Below are positions 15,049 through 23,910 of a stretch of 37,551 bases of DNA, piece by piece. The translations under genes and the position numbers were made by a program. The stretch is from an uncultured Acetatifactor sp. (GTDB lineage: Bacteria > Bacillota > Clostridia > Lachnospirales > Lachnospiraceae). The stretch covers positions 1 to 37,551 of the forward strand of contig CAKRTS010000023.1 of assembly GCA_934402315.1 (NCBI GenBank), written 5' to 3'. The notes beneath the pieces were generated by a model. It did not search any database. It worked only from the letters and a program-made list of their open reading frames with translations, and had not been told where the DNA came from. Position 1 is the stretch's first letter, and every line of letters begins with the position of its first letter.

Positions 15049-15891
15049 CTAAAAAATAATATGAACAGTTTTATCAGAGACAAGTTGAACAAACAATTCG
15101 TTATCTACCAATTCTGTAACTAATATGATCGAATGATCAGCCTGCTCTTTACTGTACGTAATCTTACGTACATCTTTCCTATAGTCGCTTAAATTATCTA
15201 TTCTAATTTTTCCATCTCTTGCAAGTTGACATAATATAGCATCATTACTCTTGTATGAAACTGGCACTGGCGTTCTCATTGCAAATACGTCTCTTAAATC
15301 AGCCTCAGCTTTTCTCTGAAATTCATATGTATCACAATCTTGGGAATATACAGTTAATGCCTTTGTCTCCGGATAATACCACGATACAATTTCCGCTAAA
15401 ACTGTAATTGATACTTCACCGGCATTTTTCTTTCTCATTCTGCCTGTTGATAACATCTCTTCTGAAATCGGCCACTCATCATATAGCTTTTTAATCCAAT
15501 CTTTATATGCATCCATATCGAGCGGATCTGCCTTTTCAACATACTGACGCAAATAACTTCTAATTCTTGCTAACTGACGTGTTGATGCAAGGACTATCTG
15601 GTAAAGGTTACCTTCTTCACCATTTGTCAAATCTGAATATGCTCCCTCTTCAATGCAGTATATCGGATATCCCCGATTTATCAACTCTTGCACATAATTG
15701 GCTCTTCCCGGAGCATCATTTATTTCAGTTAATACCCATTCCGGAATAAGAATCAAATCATAATCTTTCAGTACAGACTCCGGTTGCACCCCTTTCCCAT
15801 CCAATCCTTGCATAAATGAGATTGATGAAGTGTCTAAAAGAGCGATATGTCTTTTATCATCTATTTTTGAGAGCCTAGCTATTTCTATCAT
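15049..15891 (-). CDS. PIN-like ribonuclease-fold protein
   Basis: 280 residues. Acidic positions expected of a PIN fold are present: D20 (ALLDTSSISF), E56 (VLTEIND), E159 (NAGEVSITVLAE) and D185/D187 (VYSQDCDTYEF), each next to a hydrophobic strand or helix. PIN-domain toxins cleave RNA. This protein is about twice a minimal VapC; the C-terminal 80 residues (from about 200) are unassigned. The ATG overlaps the ImmA/IrrE stop (ATGA) with AGGAG upstream, indicating coupled translation. I infer the effector of a three-component stress or toxin module, with the XRE and ImmA/IrrE proteins as regulators. Confidence 0.75.
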   Translation of the reverse strand: MIEIARLSKIDDKRHIALLDTSSISFMQGLDGKGVQPESVLKDYDLILIPEWVLTEINDAPGRANYVQELINRGYPIYCIEEGAYSDLTNGEEGNLYQIVLASTRQLARIRSYLRQYVEKADPLDMDAYKDWIKKLYDEWPISEEMLSTGRMRKKNAGEVSITVLAEIVSWYYPETKALTVYSQDCDTYEFQRKAEADLRDVFAMRTPVPVSYKSNDAILCQLARDGKIRIDNLSDYRKDVRKITYSKEQADHSIILVTELVDNELFVQLVSDKTVHIIF

Positions 15892-16670
15892 TCACTTCTC
15901 CTCGTTATCATAGCTATTTCTGTCATAATGTTCATCAAATACTCTTCATTATTCTTGTGATAATTAAGTTCGGGATTTGCAACTCTCATTCTCTTTATTC
16001 TCTCTTGTAAAGAAGATGTATTGATAACGTAGGAAGGACTTACTAAGCTATCATCCAATCCCAACATTCTGAATCTGTTTGGCAAATCCTCAAACTGAAG
16101 ATCGAACGCTTCTTTTATTCTTCCGCAAAGCTTCTCATTTTCACTTTGAACGGCATATTCATACAACGAGACCAACACCGCTTTGTATGGCGCCTGAAAT
16201 GTCGACATACAATAAAAGATCTTCGAAACAAAATCCATTTCTGGCAGTTCCGTAAAATATCTGTCAACACCATTCAAAAGCATACATGCAGCAAAACACT
16301 CCGCTTTTCTCTCCTCTAGTGTATTGTCAACCTCGATGAAATGATCAAATGATACTTTATCAAATATCAAATGATATATTTCGTGCCATGCTGCAAAATA
16401 CTGATTTGCTCTTGGCAGAGAAGTATTTACAACAGGAATAATCTTTCCATCCTTAACAAATATTGCCCCACTCCAAAATTTATCCTCTATAGGCATTTGG
16501 ATCAGTCCGAATCCCTGCAGGATTAATAGTGCAAGTTGAGGAGCTGATGCTACTTTCATTATTGATGGATTTGTCTGAAGCTTAATTGCCTGTGCTGATA
16601 CTTCTTCCTTAATCTCACGATTCTTTTTTATTACAAAATCCAGATTTTGGGCAGTAATTAATTCACTCAT
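15888..16670 (-). CDS. ImmA/IrrE-family metallopeptidase
   Basis: 260 residues from the ATG at 16670, which has AAGGAAG eight bases upstream and lies 13 bases after the XRE gene; a frame start at 16718 would overlap that gene. The zinc site HEIYH is at 96-100 (AAWHEIYHLIF) with a downstream glutamate near 124 (EERKAECFAACML), as in ImmA/IrrE. Family members cleave an XRE-type repressor on a signal (for example ICEBs1 ImmA cutting ImmR), releasing the genes it controls. The natural substrate here is the XRE protein encoded directly upstream. The C-terminal half has no clear domain. Confidence 0.9.
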   Translation of the reverse strand: MSELITAQNLDFVIKKNREIKEEVSAQAIKLQTNPSIMKVASAPQLALLILQGFGLIQMPIEDKFWSGAIFVKDGKIIPVVNTSLPRANQYFAAWHEIYHLIFDKVSFDHFIEVDNTLEERKAECFAACMLLNGVDRYFTELPEMDFVSKIFYCMSTFQAPYKAVLVSLYEYAVQSENEKLCGRIKEAFDLQFEDLPNRFRMLGLDDSLVSPSYVINTSSLQERIKRMRVANPELNYHKNNEEYLMNIMTEIAMITRRSE

Positions 16671-16683
16671 ATAATCAACTTCC

Positions 16684-17052
16684 TTAATAATAAATTGCAC
16701 ATAAATCGATAACATCAAGAAGCAAATTATATTGTTTCTTTGCTGTATCGCTCATTTTATGGTTCATCGGTGCGTTTTGTGAAAACACGGTCGCTGTGGC
16801 AATCTTTGTTGGAACCGAATGATATAGCATCAAATCATCCGCAGTCATGTTAAGAAGCTTTAATATTTTCTGCAAATGACGATCAAAAGAACTCTTATTA
16901 TCTATACTACCATTTAACAGCTTATCTAGTGTTGGGCGTGAAATATCTGCTTTCGATGCAAAGGAAACTTTTGTATAACCCATATCTCTAATACAATCTT
17001 TTAACTTTGAAGCCACCAGACTTCTCTGTTCAAATAATTCATCAAACTTCAT
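16684..17052 (-). CDS. XRE-family repressor, likely substrate of the ImmA/IrrE peptidase
   Basis: 122 residues. The HTH is VSFASKADISRPTLDKLLNGSI, near residues 28-50, followed by LQKILKLLNMTADDL. The C-terminal 40 residues are a separate tail, a likely site for proteolysis or partner contact. GGAGG stands eight bases before the ATG and a near-consensus promoter just upstream, so the gene probably autoregulates the operon. First gene of the XRE-ImmA-PIN-71 aa operon. Confidence 0.85.
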   Translation of the reverse strand: MKFDELFEQRSLVASKLKDCIRDMGYTKVSFASKADISRPTLDKLLNGSIDNKSSFDRHLQKILKLLNMTADDLMLYHSVPTKIATATVFSQNAPMNHKMSDTAKKQYNLLLDVIDLCAIYY

Positions 17053-17083
17053 TGCGATGACCTCCTTCTTTTACTTCACTTTT

Positions 17084-17112
17084 ATTATATGTAGAAAAGG
17101 AGAATTTATCAA
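17084..17112 (-). promoter_or_regulatory. Promoter of the XRE-ImmA-PIN operon
   Basis: Minus strand TTGATA (plus 17107-17112), 17-base spacer, TATAAT (plus 17084-17089), about 30 bases before the XRE ATG. The rest of 17113-17272 is the divergent spacer ahead of the uvrA-like gene; TATGATAAAAT near 17203 may be its -10 region, with no good -35. Confidence 0.75.
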
Positions 17113-17272
17113 TGGGTTGTAAAATATTTTTTTACGTTTTAACATTACGCTCCCTATATTTGCATCCTCCCCAACTTTCCTCCTACCCTTTCTCCCCAGC
17201 CTATGATAAAATAACCCTATCAGCCAGTGCGCCATTCACCACCTGCCACTGGTCTATACCTGGAGAAAAGCA

Positions 17273-19816
17273 ATGATCGATAAAATGCTCATTCGTGGAG
17301 CAAAAGTCCACAACCTGAAAAACATTGATGTTGAGATACCGCTGAATAAAATTGTCGGCATTGCCGGGGTTTCCGGCTCCGGCAAGTCCTCGCTGGCTCT
17401 GGGCGTGCTGTACGCCGAGGGGTCGCGGCGTTATCTGGAGGCACTGTCCACCTACACGCGCCGCCGCATGACACAGGCGTCCAAGGCATGTGTGGACGAG
17501 GTGCTGTATGTCCCTGCCGCGCTGGCATTGCACCAGCGTCCCGGTGTGCCGGGCATCCGGAGCACCTTCGGCACAGGAACGGAGCTTCTGAACAGCCTGC
17601 GGCTCATGTACTCACGCCTTGCGAATCATTGCTGCCCCAACGGGCATTATCTGAAGCCATCCCTGCTGGTTGCCGCCGGAAAGGAGCTGGTGTGCCCGGA
17701 GTGCGGTGCTCATTTTTATGCGCCATCCGCCGAGGAACTGGCGTTTAACTCTCAGGGCGCCTGTCAGAAATGCGGCGGCACAGGCAGTGTCCGCACGGTA
17801 GATATGGCGTCACTGGTGCCGGATGATTCTCTTACCATTGATGACGGTGCGGTAGCTCCGTGGAACAGTCTGATGTGGTCCCTGATGACCGATGTCTGCC
17901 GTGAGATGGGCGTGCGCACCGACGTGCCCTTCCGCGATCTGACAGAGCGGGAAAAGGACATTGTTTTCCACGGTCCCGCAGAGAAAAAACACATCTTTTA
18001 CCACGCCAAAAACTCCAATCAGGCGGGTGAACTGGATTTTACTTACTATAACGCTGTTTACACCGTGGAAAACGCTCTGTCCAAGGTCAAGGACGAAAAG
18101 GGCATGAAGCGGGTGGAAAAGTTTATAAAGGAGGATGTCTGCCCGGAGTGTCACGGCACACGCCTGTCCGTTGCCGCAAGGGCACCAAAGCTGCGGGGCA
18201 TTTCGCTGGACGAGGCCTGCACCATGACACTCTCCGAACTGGTAACGTGGGTACAGAGCGTACCGGAAAATCTGCCGGAAGAAATGCGCCCTATGGCGGC
18301 GAGCATCTGCGAGGCATTTGAAGGCACTGCGAAGCGGCTCATGGATCTGGGGCTGGGCTATCTGACATTAGATCGCTCCGCTGCCACGCTCTCCACCGGC
18401 GAACGTCAGCGGATGCAGCTGGCACGCGCCGTCCGCAACCGCACAACCGGCGTCCTCTATGTGCTGGACGAGCCGTCCATCGGTCTACACCCCTCGAACA
18501 TCATCGGTCTCACCGGTGTAATGCACGATCTGGTAGCCGACGGCAACTCCATCATTCTCGTGGATCACGATACGCAGATTCTGAAGGAGGCTGACTGGAT
18601 CATAGAGATGGGGCCGGAGGCAGGAGCCAACGGCGGGCACATCATCGCTCAGGGAGCAATCCCTTCCATTAAAGAAAATCCTGCTTCTCAAATCGGCGTG
18701 TTCCTCTCCGGCAAAGCCGAGACGAAGCTGCGGAGCTGCGCCGCAAGGGAAGAATTGTTTGCAAACGGAACGATTCACCTTTCCACCTCCCAGATTCACA
18801 CGGTCAAGCCGTTGGAGGTAAACATTCCAAAAGGTCGTCTCACCGTTGTCACCGGCGTGTCCGGCTCCGGCAAGACGACAATGGTGCTGGAAAGTCTTGT
18901 TCCCGCGCTGGAGGCAAAGATCGGTGGCAGTGCGTTGCCTGAGCATATCCGCGGCATTGGCGCAGATGGCATACAGCATGTCAAGCTCATTGACGCAACG
19001 CCCATCGGGATCAATGTCCGCTCTACCGTGGCTACTTATGCGGGGATTCACGATGAACTGCGCAAGCTCTACGCAAAGTCGCCCGATGCCAAGGCACACG
19101 GATACAAGGCGAGTGATTTCTCCTACAACACCGGCTCCCTGCGCTGCCCCGGCTGCGACGGCACGGGCGTCGTGAGTCTTGATGTACAGTTTCTGCCGGA
19201 CGTGAATATCCCCTGCCCGGACTGCCGCGGCTCACGCTACGCAAGGATGGCATACGAGGCAAAGCTTCGGAACAAGAGCGGGCAATCCGCCTCTCTGCCA
19301 GAGCTGATGGACATGGACGTGAATTCCGCTATCGACTTCTGCAAGGATATGAAAGCCGTCAGCCAGAAGCTGGGCATTCTCCGGCAGCTCGGCCTCGGGT
19401 ATCTCACGCTCGGCGAAGAGACGCCAAGTCTGTCCGGCGGTGAGGCGCAGCGCTTGAAGCTAGCGAGCGAAATCGGCAGGATACAGACGCATTCGGTATT
19501 CATTTTCGATGAGCCGTCCATCGGTCTGCATCCTCTGGATGTGCAGGTGCTGCTCGGCGTCTTTCAGGCGCTTCTGGATAATGGTGCGACGGTCATTGTC
19601 ATTGAGCATGATCTCGACGTAATCCGCAACGCCGATTATGTCATCGACATGGGCCCGGGCGGCGGAGATGCCGGCGGGCGGATCGTGGCAGAGGGAACGC
19701 CGCAGGAGATTCAGGAAAACAGAGCAAGTGTTACAGGAAAATATCTAACATGCCCGCAACATCTGCCAATCCGCAAGCTGTTAGAAGATGTGGCAGCGGA
19801 GTTTGAAAAGGTATAA
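17273..19816 (+). CDS. UvrA paralogue (UvrA2 type), ABC-ATPase
   Basis: 847 residues, about 100 shorter than housekeeping UvrA. Two ABC cassettes: Walker [10 protein letters not shown] at 32-40 and GVSGSGKTT in the second half; signatures [12 protein letters not shown] and [12 protein letters not shown]; both followed by DEPSIGLHP. Zinc cysteines are retained (CPECG 141-145, CQKCGGTG 164-171, [22 protein letters not shown]). The stretch between the first Walker A and the first zinc module is too short for a UvrB-binding domain, as in UvrA2/DrrC-like proteins linked to resistance to DNA-binding drugs. Sole plus-strand gene in the island; GGAG seven bases before the ATG. GC-richer than its neighbours, so of different origin. 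Confidence 0.9.
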   Translation: MIDKMLIRGAKVHNLKNIDVEIPLNKIVGIAGVSGSGKSSLALGVLYAEGSRRYLEALSTYTRRRMTQASKACVDEVLYVPAALALHQRPGVPGIRSTFGTGTELLNSLRLMYSRLANHCCPNGHYLKPSLLVAAGKELVCPECGAHFYAPSAEELAFNSQGACQKCGGTGSVRTVDMASLVPDDSLTIDDGAVAPWNSLMWSLMTDVCREMGVRTDVPFRDLTEREKDIVFHGPAEKKHIFYHAKNSNQAGELDFTYYNAVYTVENALSKVKDEKGMKRVEKFIKEDVCPECHGTRLSVAARAPKLRGISLDEACTMTLSELVTWVQSVPENLPEEMRPMAASICEAFEGTAKRLMDLGLGYLTLDRSAATLSTGERQRMQLARAVRNRTTGVLYVLDEPSIGLHPSNIIGLTGVMHDLVADGNSIILVDHDTQILKEADWIIEMGPEAGANGGHIIAQGAIPSIKENPASQIGVFLSGKAETKLRSCAAREELFANGTIHLSTSQIHTVKPLEVNIPKGRLTVVTGVSGSGKTTMVLESLVPALEAKIGGSALPEHIRGIGADGIQHVKLIDATPIGINVRSTVATYAGIHDELRKLYAKSPDAKAHGYKASDFSYNTGSLRCPGCDGTGVVSLDVQFLPDVNIPCPDCRGSRYARMAYEAKLRNKSGQSASLPELMDMDVNSAIDFCKDMKAVSQKLGILRQLGLGYLTLGEETPSLSGGEAQRLKLASEIGRIQTHSVFIFDEPSIGLHPLDVQVLLGVFQALLDNGATVIVIEHDLDVIRNADYVIDMGPGGGDAGGRIVAEGTPQEIQENRASVTGKYLTCPQHLPIRKLLEDVAAEFEKV

Positions 19817-19830
19817 TGATATTCACACTG

Positions 19831-19900
19831 AAAGAGGCAAAGTGATAGATAACAGCAGTCTTTGACTACAATCTACACTCACGTGCCTCTTTCTTTTTTT
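19831..19900 (+). terminator. Terminator between convergent genes
   Basis: AAAGAGGCA (19831-19839) pairs with TGCCTCTTT (19884-19892), then CTTTTTTT. It is a long-loop intrinsic terminator for the uvrA-like gene, and its distal arm lies in the last codons of the convergent nucleotidyltransferase gene. Confidence 0.6.
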
Positions 19901-20598
19901 GCCTTTGCCGCCCTCAGAATATCTGCCAGATTATCCCCGTTCAACACACCGGGATAGGCATCCTGAAATTCGACAAGGACATCCTTATTTTCTAGTTCCA
20001 TTTCACGACATTGCTTATAAAAAGCCTTCATATCCTCTTGTACATAAATTGCCTCAATGAACCTGCGAGAATTTTCCGGAATACGCTCATATTCATCATA
20101 CAAATCTATAACGGCGTTTCTTATCGCATCAAACGAAAGAGCATCTCCTCGCTCTTCCTGCTCGATTAAAATCCCCACAACGTCCGACAGATCATTTTTG
20201 TATTGTCTTCCTGCCATCAATTTCATCGCAACCAAATATTCCGCTGATATTGTTCTGACCTGTAATATATTTAAAAAGGTTTTATAATACCTCGAAAATC
20301 TTGCCAATCTGGGAGTGTACGAATCGGTCCTCACAAAATCTGTATTTAACCAGCCAGTCGGGAGTCCCAGCCTGTCTCCGACTATGTTAACCGCATCCCG
20401 CATAGCACTTGATGAATTGATGATGGCATCCATGTCATAGGTCATCTCCCGAAAGCCGTAGTTGATTAATATTGATGCCCCTCCGATTAGTATTATTTCA
20501 GCCGGCATTTTATTTCCGTTTTGTTTTTTGAATTCTTTGGCAAGCTCCCTTAGATAATGATCCAAATTTTCTTTTGTGAAATGCCTATCAGCAGACAT
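19879..20598 (-). CDS. DUF6036-like nucleotidyltransferase, putative toxin
   Basis: 239 residues from the ATG at 20598 (GAGGTG four bases upstream); a start at 20619 is possible but lies further inside the preceding gene. Nucleotidyltransferase motif: GG 39-40 (LIGGASILINYGF) then TYDMDAI with D55 and D57. The helical remainder (ISAEYLVAMKLMAGRQYKND) fits DUF6036-type minimal nucleotidyltransferases, which act as toxins in two-gene modules. The ATG overlaps the stop of the upstream HTH gene. A different lineage from AbiEii at 9.96 kb. Substrate unknown. Confidence 0.8.
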   Translation of the reverse strand: MSADRHFTKENLDHYLRELAKEFKKQNGNKMPAEIILIGGASILINYGFREMTYDMDAIINSSSAMRDAVNIVGDRLGLPTGWLNTDFVRTDSYTPRLARFSRYYKTFLNILQVRTISAEYLVAMKLMAGRQYKNDLSDVVGILIEQEERGDALSFDAIRNAVIDLYDEYERIPENSRRFIEAIYVQEDMKAFYKQCREMELENKDVLVEFQDAYPGVLNGDNLADILRAAKAKKERGT

Positions 20599-21169
20599 CG
20601 CGCACCTCACTCTCAACAATGTTAAATCTCATAAATTCCGGTATTGCTCTGGCAATCGCCTCATCCTTTATGCTTTCATCTCCTGTTGCTGCACAGGACA
20701 CCAGAATTCCTGCCGGAAAACATGGATTTTCAAGCTTCTGCCTGCGGATGTCATTATAATTAGTGCAGCTCGGAAGGTGATTGATTCTGGACAAATAGTC
20801 AACCATTGCCAGCAGATACAACGCTTCACGATACCATTGCCTGTCATATAATTTTCTGATTTCATCCGTTTTAAGTGTCTCTATAATAAAGTCCAAGTCG
20901 CCCATATCTTTTACATGATGGCATGTATTACTTTTAAACGTTTCAAATGAACATCTATAATCTGGCGATTTCTCATAGCTCTTTTCTAAAATGGAATCAA
21001 CGGTAACATCCAATGCCTTTGCAATCTTGTATAAAGTACCGGCTGCACATTTATCAAGCGCAGCCTTTCCACTACATATATCAATAATCGTTGTCATTGC
21101 AACTCCGCTTTCTTTACTCAGGCGATATTTCGACATATTCTTTGTTTGGAGTAAATCATTTATTATCAT
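20588..21169 (-). CDS. XRE-family regulator/antitoxin partner of the nucleotidyltransferase
   Basis: 193 residues. An N-terminal XRE HTH (SKYRLSKESGVAMTTIIDIC, then LYKIAKALDVTVDSIL, residues about 13-62) is followed by a helical domain (RKLYDRQWYREALYLLAMVD) seen in HTH antitoxins paired with nucleotidyltransferases. GGAGGG lies six bases before the ATG. The gene overlaps the downstream toxin by 11 bases. It probably represses its own promoter, whose -10 is some 23 bases upstream of the ATG. Confidence 0.85.
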   Translation of the reverse strand: MIINDLLQTKNMSKYRLSKESGVAMTTIIDICSGKAALDKCAAGTLYKIAKALDVTVDSILEKSYEKSPDYRCSFETFKSNTCHHVKDMGDLDFIIETLKTDEIRKLYDRQWYREALYLLAMVDYLSRINHLPSCTNYNDIRRQKLENPCFPAGILVSCAATGDESIKDEAIARAIPEFMRFNIVESEVRDVC

Positions 21170-21191
21170 TTAATTCCCTCCTTCACTTTAT

Positions 21192-21220
21192 AATATATCG
21201 GTCAACCGAACCACTGTCAA
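21192..21220 (-). promoter_or_regulatory. Promoter of the HTH-nucleotidyltransferase module
   Basis: Minus strand TTGACA (plus 21215-21220), 17-base spacer, TATATT (plus 21192-21197). The spacer holds GGTTCGGTTGACC, whose short inverted ends could be an operator half-site pair (inference). Confidence 0.7.
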
Positions 21221-21225
21221 TACTA

Positions 21226-23388
21226 TTATTTCCGCACCTTCAGCAGTCCGCTTCCCGCCACCGTCCTGATGTTCAGTATTCTGTCAGTGTCGCCGAAACG
21301 AATCTTAACGTTGGTTTCGTCCATATCCACAACAACGCCTTCCCCGAACTTTTTATGTACGACGAGCAGTCCGGCTCCCAGCTGTGCAGACAGCTTCCCG
21401 TATTTCTCCTCTGAAGCACTGCTGCCGCCCGTTAGGTAATAGTTCGTCCCCGACATTCTCCCGCCCGACGGAACACCAAGAGGAGCACCGTGCGAAACCC
21501 CCGGGTGAGCGCTTAACGTCCTTCCGGGCCGGATTGGTCTACCCAGAAGTTCACTGCAAAAGCTCGCCTGTTTATTCATGGTAAAGAGAAACATCTGGCT
21601 CTTTGCCCGCGTGGCTCCTACATAAAAGAGCCTCCGCTCCTCTTCGTATGCTTCCAGTTCCTCCCGGGACGCCGCCTTCGGGTCCTTCGGCACTGTCTCC
21701 GGCAGTATGCCGTCCACGACATCCATCAGATATACAGTATCGTATTCCAGCCCCTTGCTCGCATGGATGGTCGAGAGCGTAAACTTGCATTCCGGGGCTG
21801 CTTCCTTGTCCCTGATAATGGCTTTCAGCTCCTCCAGCCGCTGCACCAGACGTACCGGCGAATCTTCCCTGCTGCCGATAGTCTTTAATATCTCGATCTT
21901 GCTGTCGTTCATGCCGCTTCTCTCGAGATATTCCCGGTAGCCCATGAACTGCACAATCCGGTTGACTGCCTTATCCCCGGACTCCAGCAGCATATTTTTC
22001 AGATGTGTCCGCACAGCCTTCACGCTTCCGACCGTGTGAGCGTTCAGCCCACTGTACTGCGCCGCCACATCGAGCACAGGCAGCCCCTGCTCCCTGCTGA
22101 TCTCGGCAATGCGGATGGCATCCTGCTTTCTGAGGTAGGTCCCGATCTTGTAATAAACCTGCAGAAAGGCTTCCGTGTCCTCCGGGTCTGCGGCGAGCTT
22201 AATGACATTGATAATATCCAGTACCGTGCGATGCGTAAAAAAGGTCAGCTCCGCGTTGCGCATCCGATACGGTATGGCATTCCGTTCCAGCAAATCAATC
22301 AGCGGGATTGCGCATTCGTTGTCCCTGTACAGCACCGCCGTCGGCACCGTGCTGCTCAGCGCAGCCTTTGCGAGATAGGTGTACTGCGCCCGCCGGGACT
22401 TCAGGGCGATCTCCCTGATTTCCACCGTTTCCTCTTTTGTCGCCCTCATATGTTTTTCATGGCGGAGGGTATTTTTCTGGATAAAGCGGTCCGCCGCCCG
22501 GACAATATGCGCGTTGGAGCGGAAATTGTCCTCCATCAGCAGCACCTTTGCGCCCGGATGCTGCGCCTCAAAGTTCAGAAGCGCCTCGGGGTATGCCGCG
22601 CGGAAGCCGTAAATGCTCTGATCCTCATCCCCGACCATGAACAGGTTCTCCGTCTTAGACGCAAGCAGCGCGATAATCGCATGCTGGATCTTCGAGGTAT
22701 CCTGCGCCTCATCGACACAGATGTACGGGTATTTTCCCTGAAAATATGCCAGCAATCCCGGGATCTTCCGAAGCATCTGATAGGCATAGACCATCTGGTC
22801 GTCATAGTCCACAAGATGTCTTTCCCGCAGTCGTGCGCAGTATTCCCTATACATCTCCGAGATGGCAAAGCCTGCCTCCTCGTCCAGCTGCCGGATCTGT
22901 TCCTGATCGAGCATCATGTTCTTAATGTAGGTAATCAGGGTACGGACATTTTTCAGATCGCTCTCCGTCGGATACTCCCGCTGCACACGGCGGTATATTT
23001 CGGACAGTATTTCCGCCGTGACCTTCTCGTCACTTGCCAGTTCAAAGGGTGTTTTTCCCGTACATTTTCCATAATATTGCAGGATTCTCGCGCAGATACC
23101 GTTGATCGTCCGAAACTCAAGCCGCCGCGCCAGATCCTCTCCGAAATACGCTGCGCAGCGTCTGGACATATCGCCGGTCGCCGCGACAGTATAGGTAACG
23201 GTCAGAATGTTTTCCGGCGGGATTCCCCTGCAATAGACCATATAGCCGAGTCTGGTGACAAGGACGGTAGTCTTGCCCGATCCGGGCACAGCAAGAAGCA
23301 GTACCGGCCCGTCCACGCTCTGTACTGCTTCCTTTTGCTGCATATTTAATTGAATGGGAAATGTCTGTTCAAATTCCTGCCACTGCAT
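21226..23388 (-). CDS. UvrD/PcrA-type SF1A helicase
   Basis: 720 residues. Walker A AVPGSGKT at 33-40 after a Q-motif (LNMQQKEAV), Walker B with DEAQD (CVDEAQDTS), GDEDQSIYGFR (motif III), and the late motifs TIHASKGLEYDTVYL and RRLFYVGATRAK. The C-terminal segment (VVHKKFGEGVVVDMDETNVKI) is the Tudor-like tail that PcrA uses to bind RNA polymerase. A 3'-5' DNA helicase for repair and recombination. It is about the length of PcrA but quite divergent, so it may be an additional paralogue rather than the housekeeping copy. The Mrr-type gene ends ten bases before its start. Confidence 0.92.
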   Translation of the reverse strand: MQWQEFEQTFPIQLNMQQKEAVQSVDGPVLLLAVPGSGKTTVLVTRLGYMVYCRGIPPENILTVTYTVAATGDMSRRCAAYFGEDLARRLEFRTINGICARILQYYGKCTGKTPFELASDEKVTAEILSEIYRRVQREYPTESDLKNVRTLITYIKNMMLDQEQIRQLDEEAGFAISEMYREYCARLRERHLVDYDDQMVYAYQMLRKIPGLLAYFQGKYPYICVDEAQDTSKIQHAIIALLASKTENLFMVGDEDQSIYGFRAAYPEALLNFEAQHPGAKVLLMEDNFRSNAHIVRAADRFIQKNTLRHEKHMRATKEETVEIREIALKSRRAQYTYLAKAALSSTVPTAVLYRDNECAIPLIDLLERNAIPYRMRNAELTFFTHRTVLDIINVIKLAADPEDTEAFLQVYYKIGTYLRKQDAIRIAEISREQGLPVLDVAAQYSGLNAHTVGSVKAVRTHLKNMLLESGDKAVNRIVQFMGYREYLERSGMNDSKIEILKTIGSREDSPVRLVQRLEELKAIIRDKEAAPECKFTLSTIHASKGLEYDTVYLMDVVDGILPETVPKDPKAASREELEAYEEERRLFYVGATRAKSQMFLFTMNKQASFCSELLGRPIRPGRTLSAHPGVSHGAPLGVPSGGRMSGTNYYLTGGSSASEEKYGKLSAQLGAGLLVVHKKFGEGVVVDMDETNVKIRFGDTDRILNIRTVAGSGLLKVRK

Positions 23389-23397
23389 GCCGCTTCC

Positions 23398-23862
23398 TCA
23401 CACCGTTTCCTGCTCCTCGATCATGCTCTCCAGATACCCTCTGTCCCAGAGCAGGATCTTCAGCTTCTTCGCCGCCTCTACCGCCGGCTGGGTAAAATAC
23501 TGGTTCGTCAGCACTGCCCCCACCATGCGGTCATAATAATCGCGTCCGGCATACGCCTCCTGCACCGCCTTGACCCCGACCGGGGCAGTGTAGCGCTTGC
23601 ACTGGATGGCATAGGTCACGCCCTCCTTCTCGGCGAGGATGTCGATGCCGTAATCACCGCTCCCCTTCGTGACCTCGACCTCCTGAAAGCCTCTCTGTCT
23701 CAGAAGCTCGGCACAATAATATTCAAAATCGTGTCCCTCCATCAGGTCAATGTCGGAGGGGCGCTTTCTTCGCCGCCGCAGCATATAAACAGCGATCGCC
23801 GCAACCGCGGCGACCACAATAAGACCTATGATCCACAAAAGATTTCCGTATTCATTCTTCAT
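23398..23862 (-). CDS. Membrane-anchored Mrr-type nuclease
   Basis: 154 residues. One transmembrane helix at about 7-28 (LLWIIGLIVVAAVAAIAVYM) followed by RRRRKR, so the rest is cytoplasmic. The Mrr catalytic domain runs from MEGHDFEYYCAELLRQRGF; D74 (GDYGIDILA) and Q87-C-K89 (YAIQCKRY) form the nuclease site. Anchored Mrr-like proteins are widespread in Firmicutes; their role is uncertain and may be restriction or DNA maintenance. It lies ten bases before the helicase gene on the same strand, so the two are probably coexpressed. Confidence 0.9.
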   Translation of the reverse strand: MKNEYGNLLWIIGLIVVAAVAAIAVYMLRRRRKRPSDIDLMEGHDFEYYCAELLRQRGFQEVEVTKGSGDYGIDILAEKEGVTYAIQCKRYTAPVGVKAVQEAYAGRDYYDRMVGAVLTNQYFTQPAVEAAKKLKILLWDRGYLESMIEEQETV

Positions 23863-23910
23863 AATGAATTATTATACGGTCAGCCTGCCGGAAAAGCAAG
23901 GTGGAAATAC

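Noticed and set aside
22003..23349. 448-codon open frame on the plus strand
   Set aside because: It is the antisense of the UvrD/PcrA-like gene, whose helicase motifs are clear, and its product is a low-complexity Arg/His/Leu mix with no domain.
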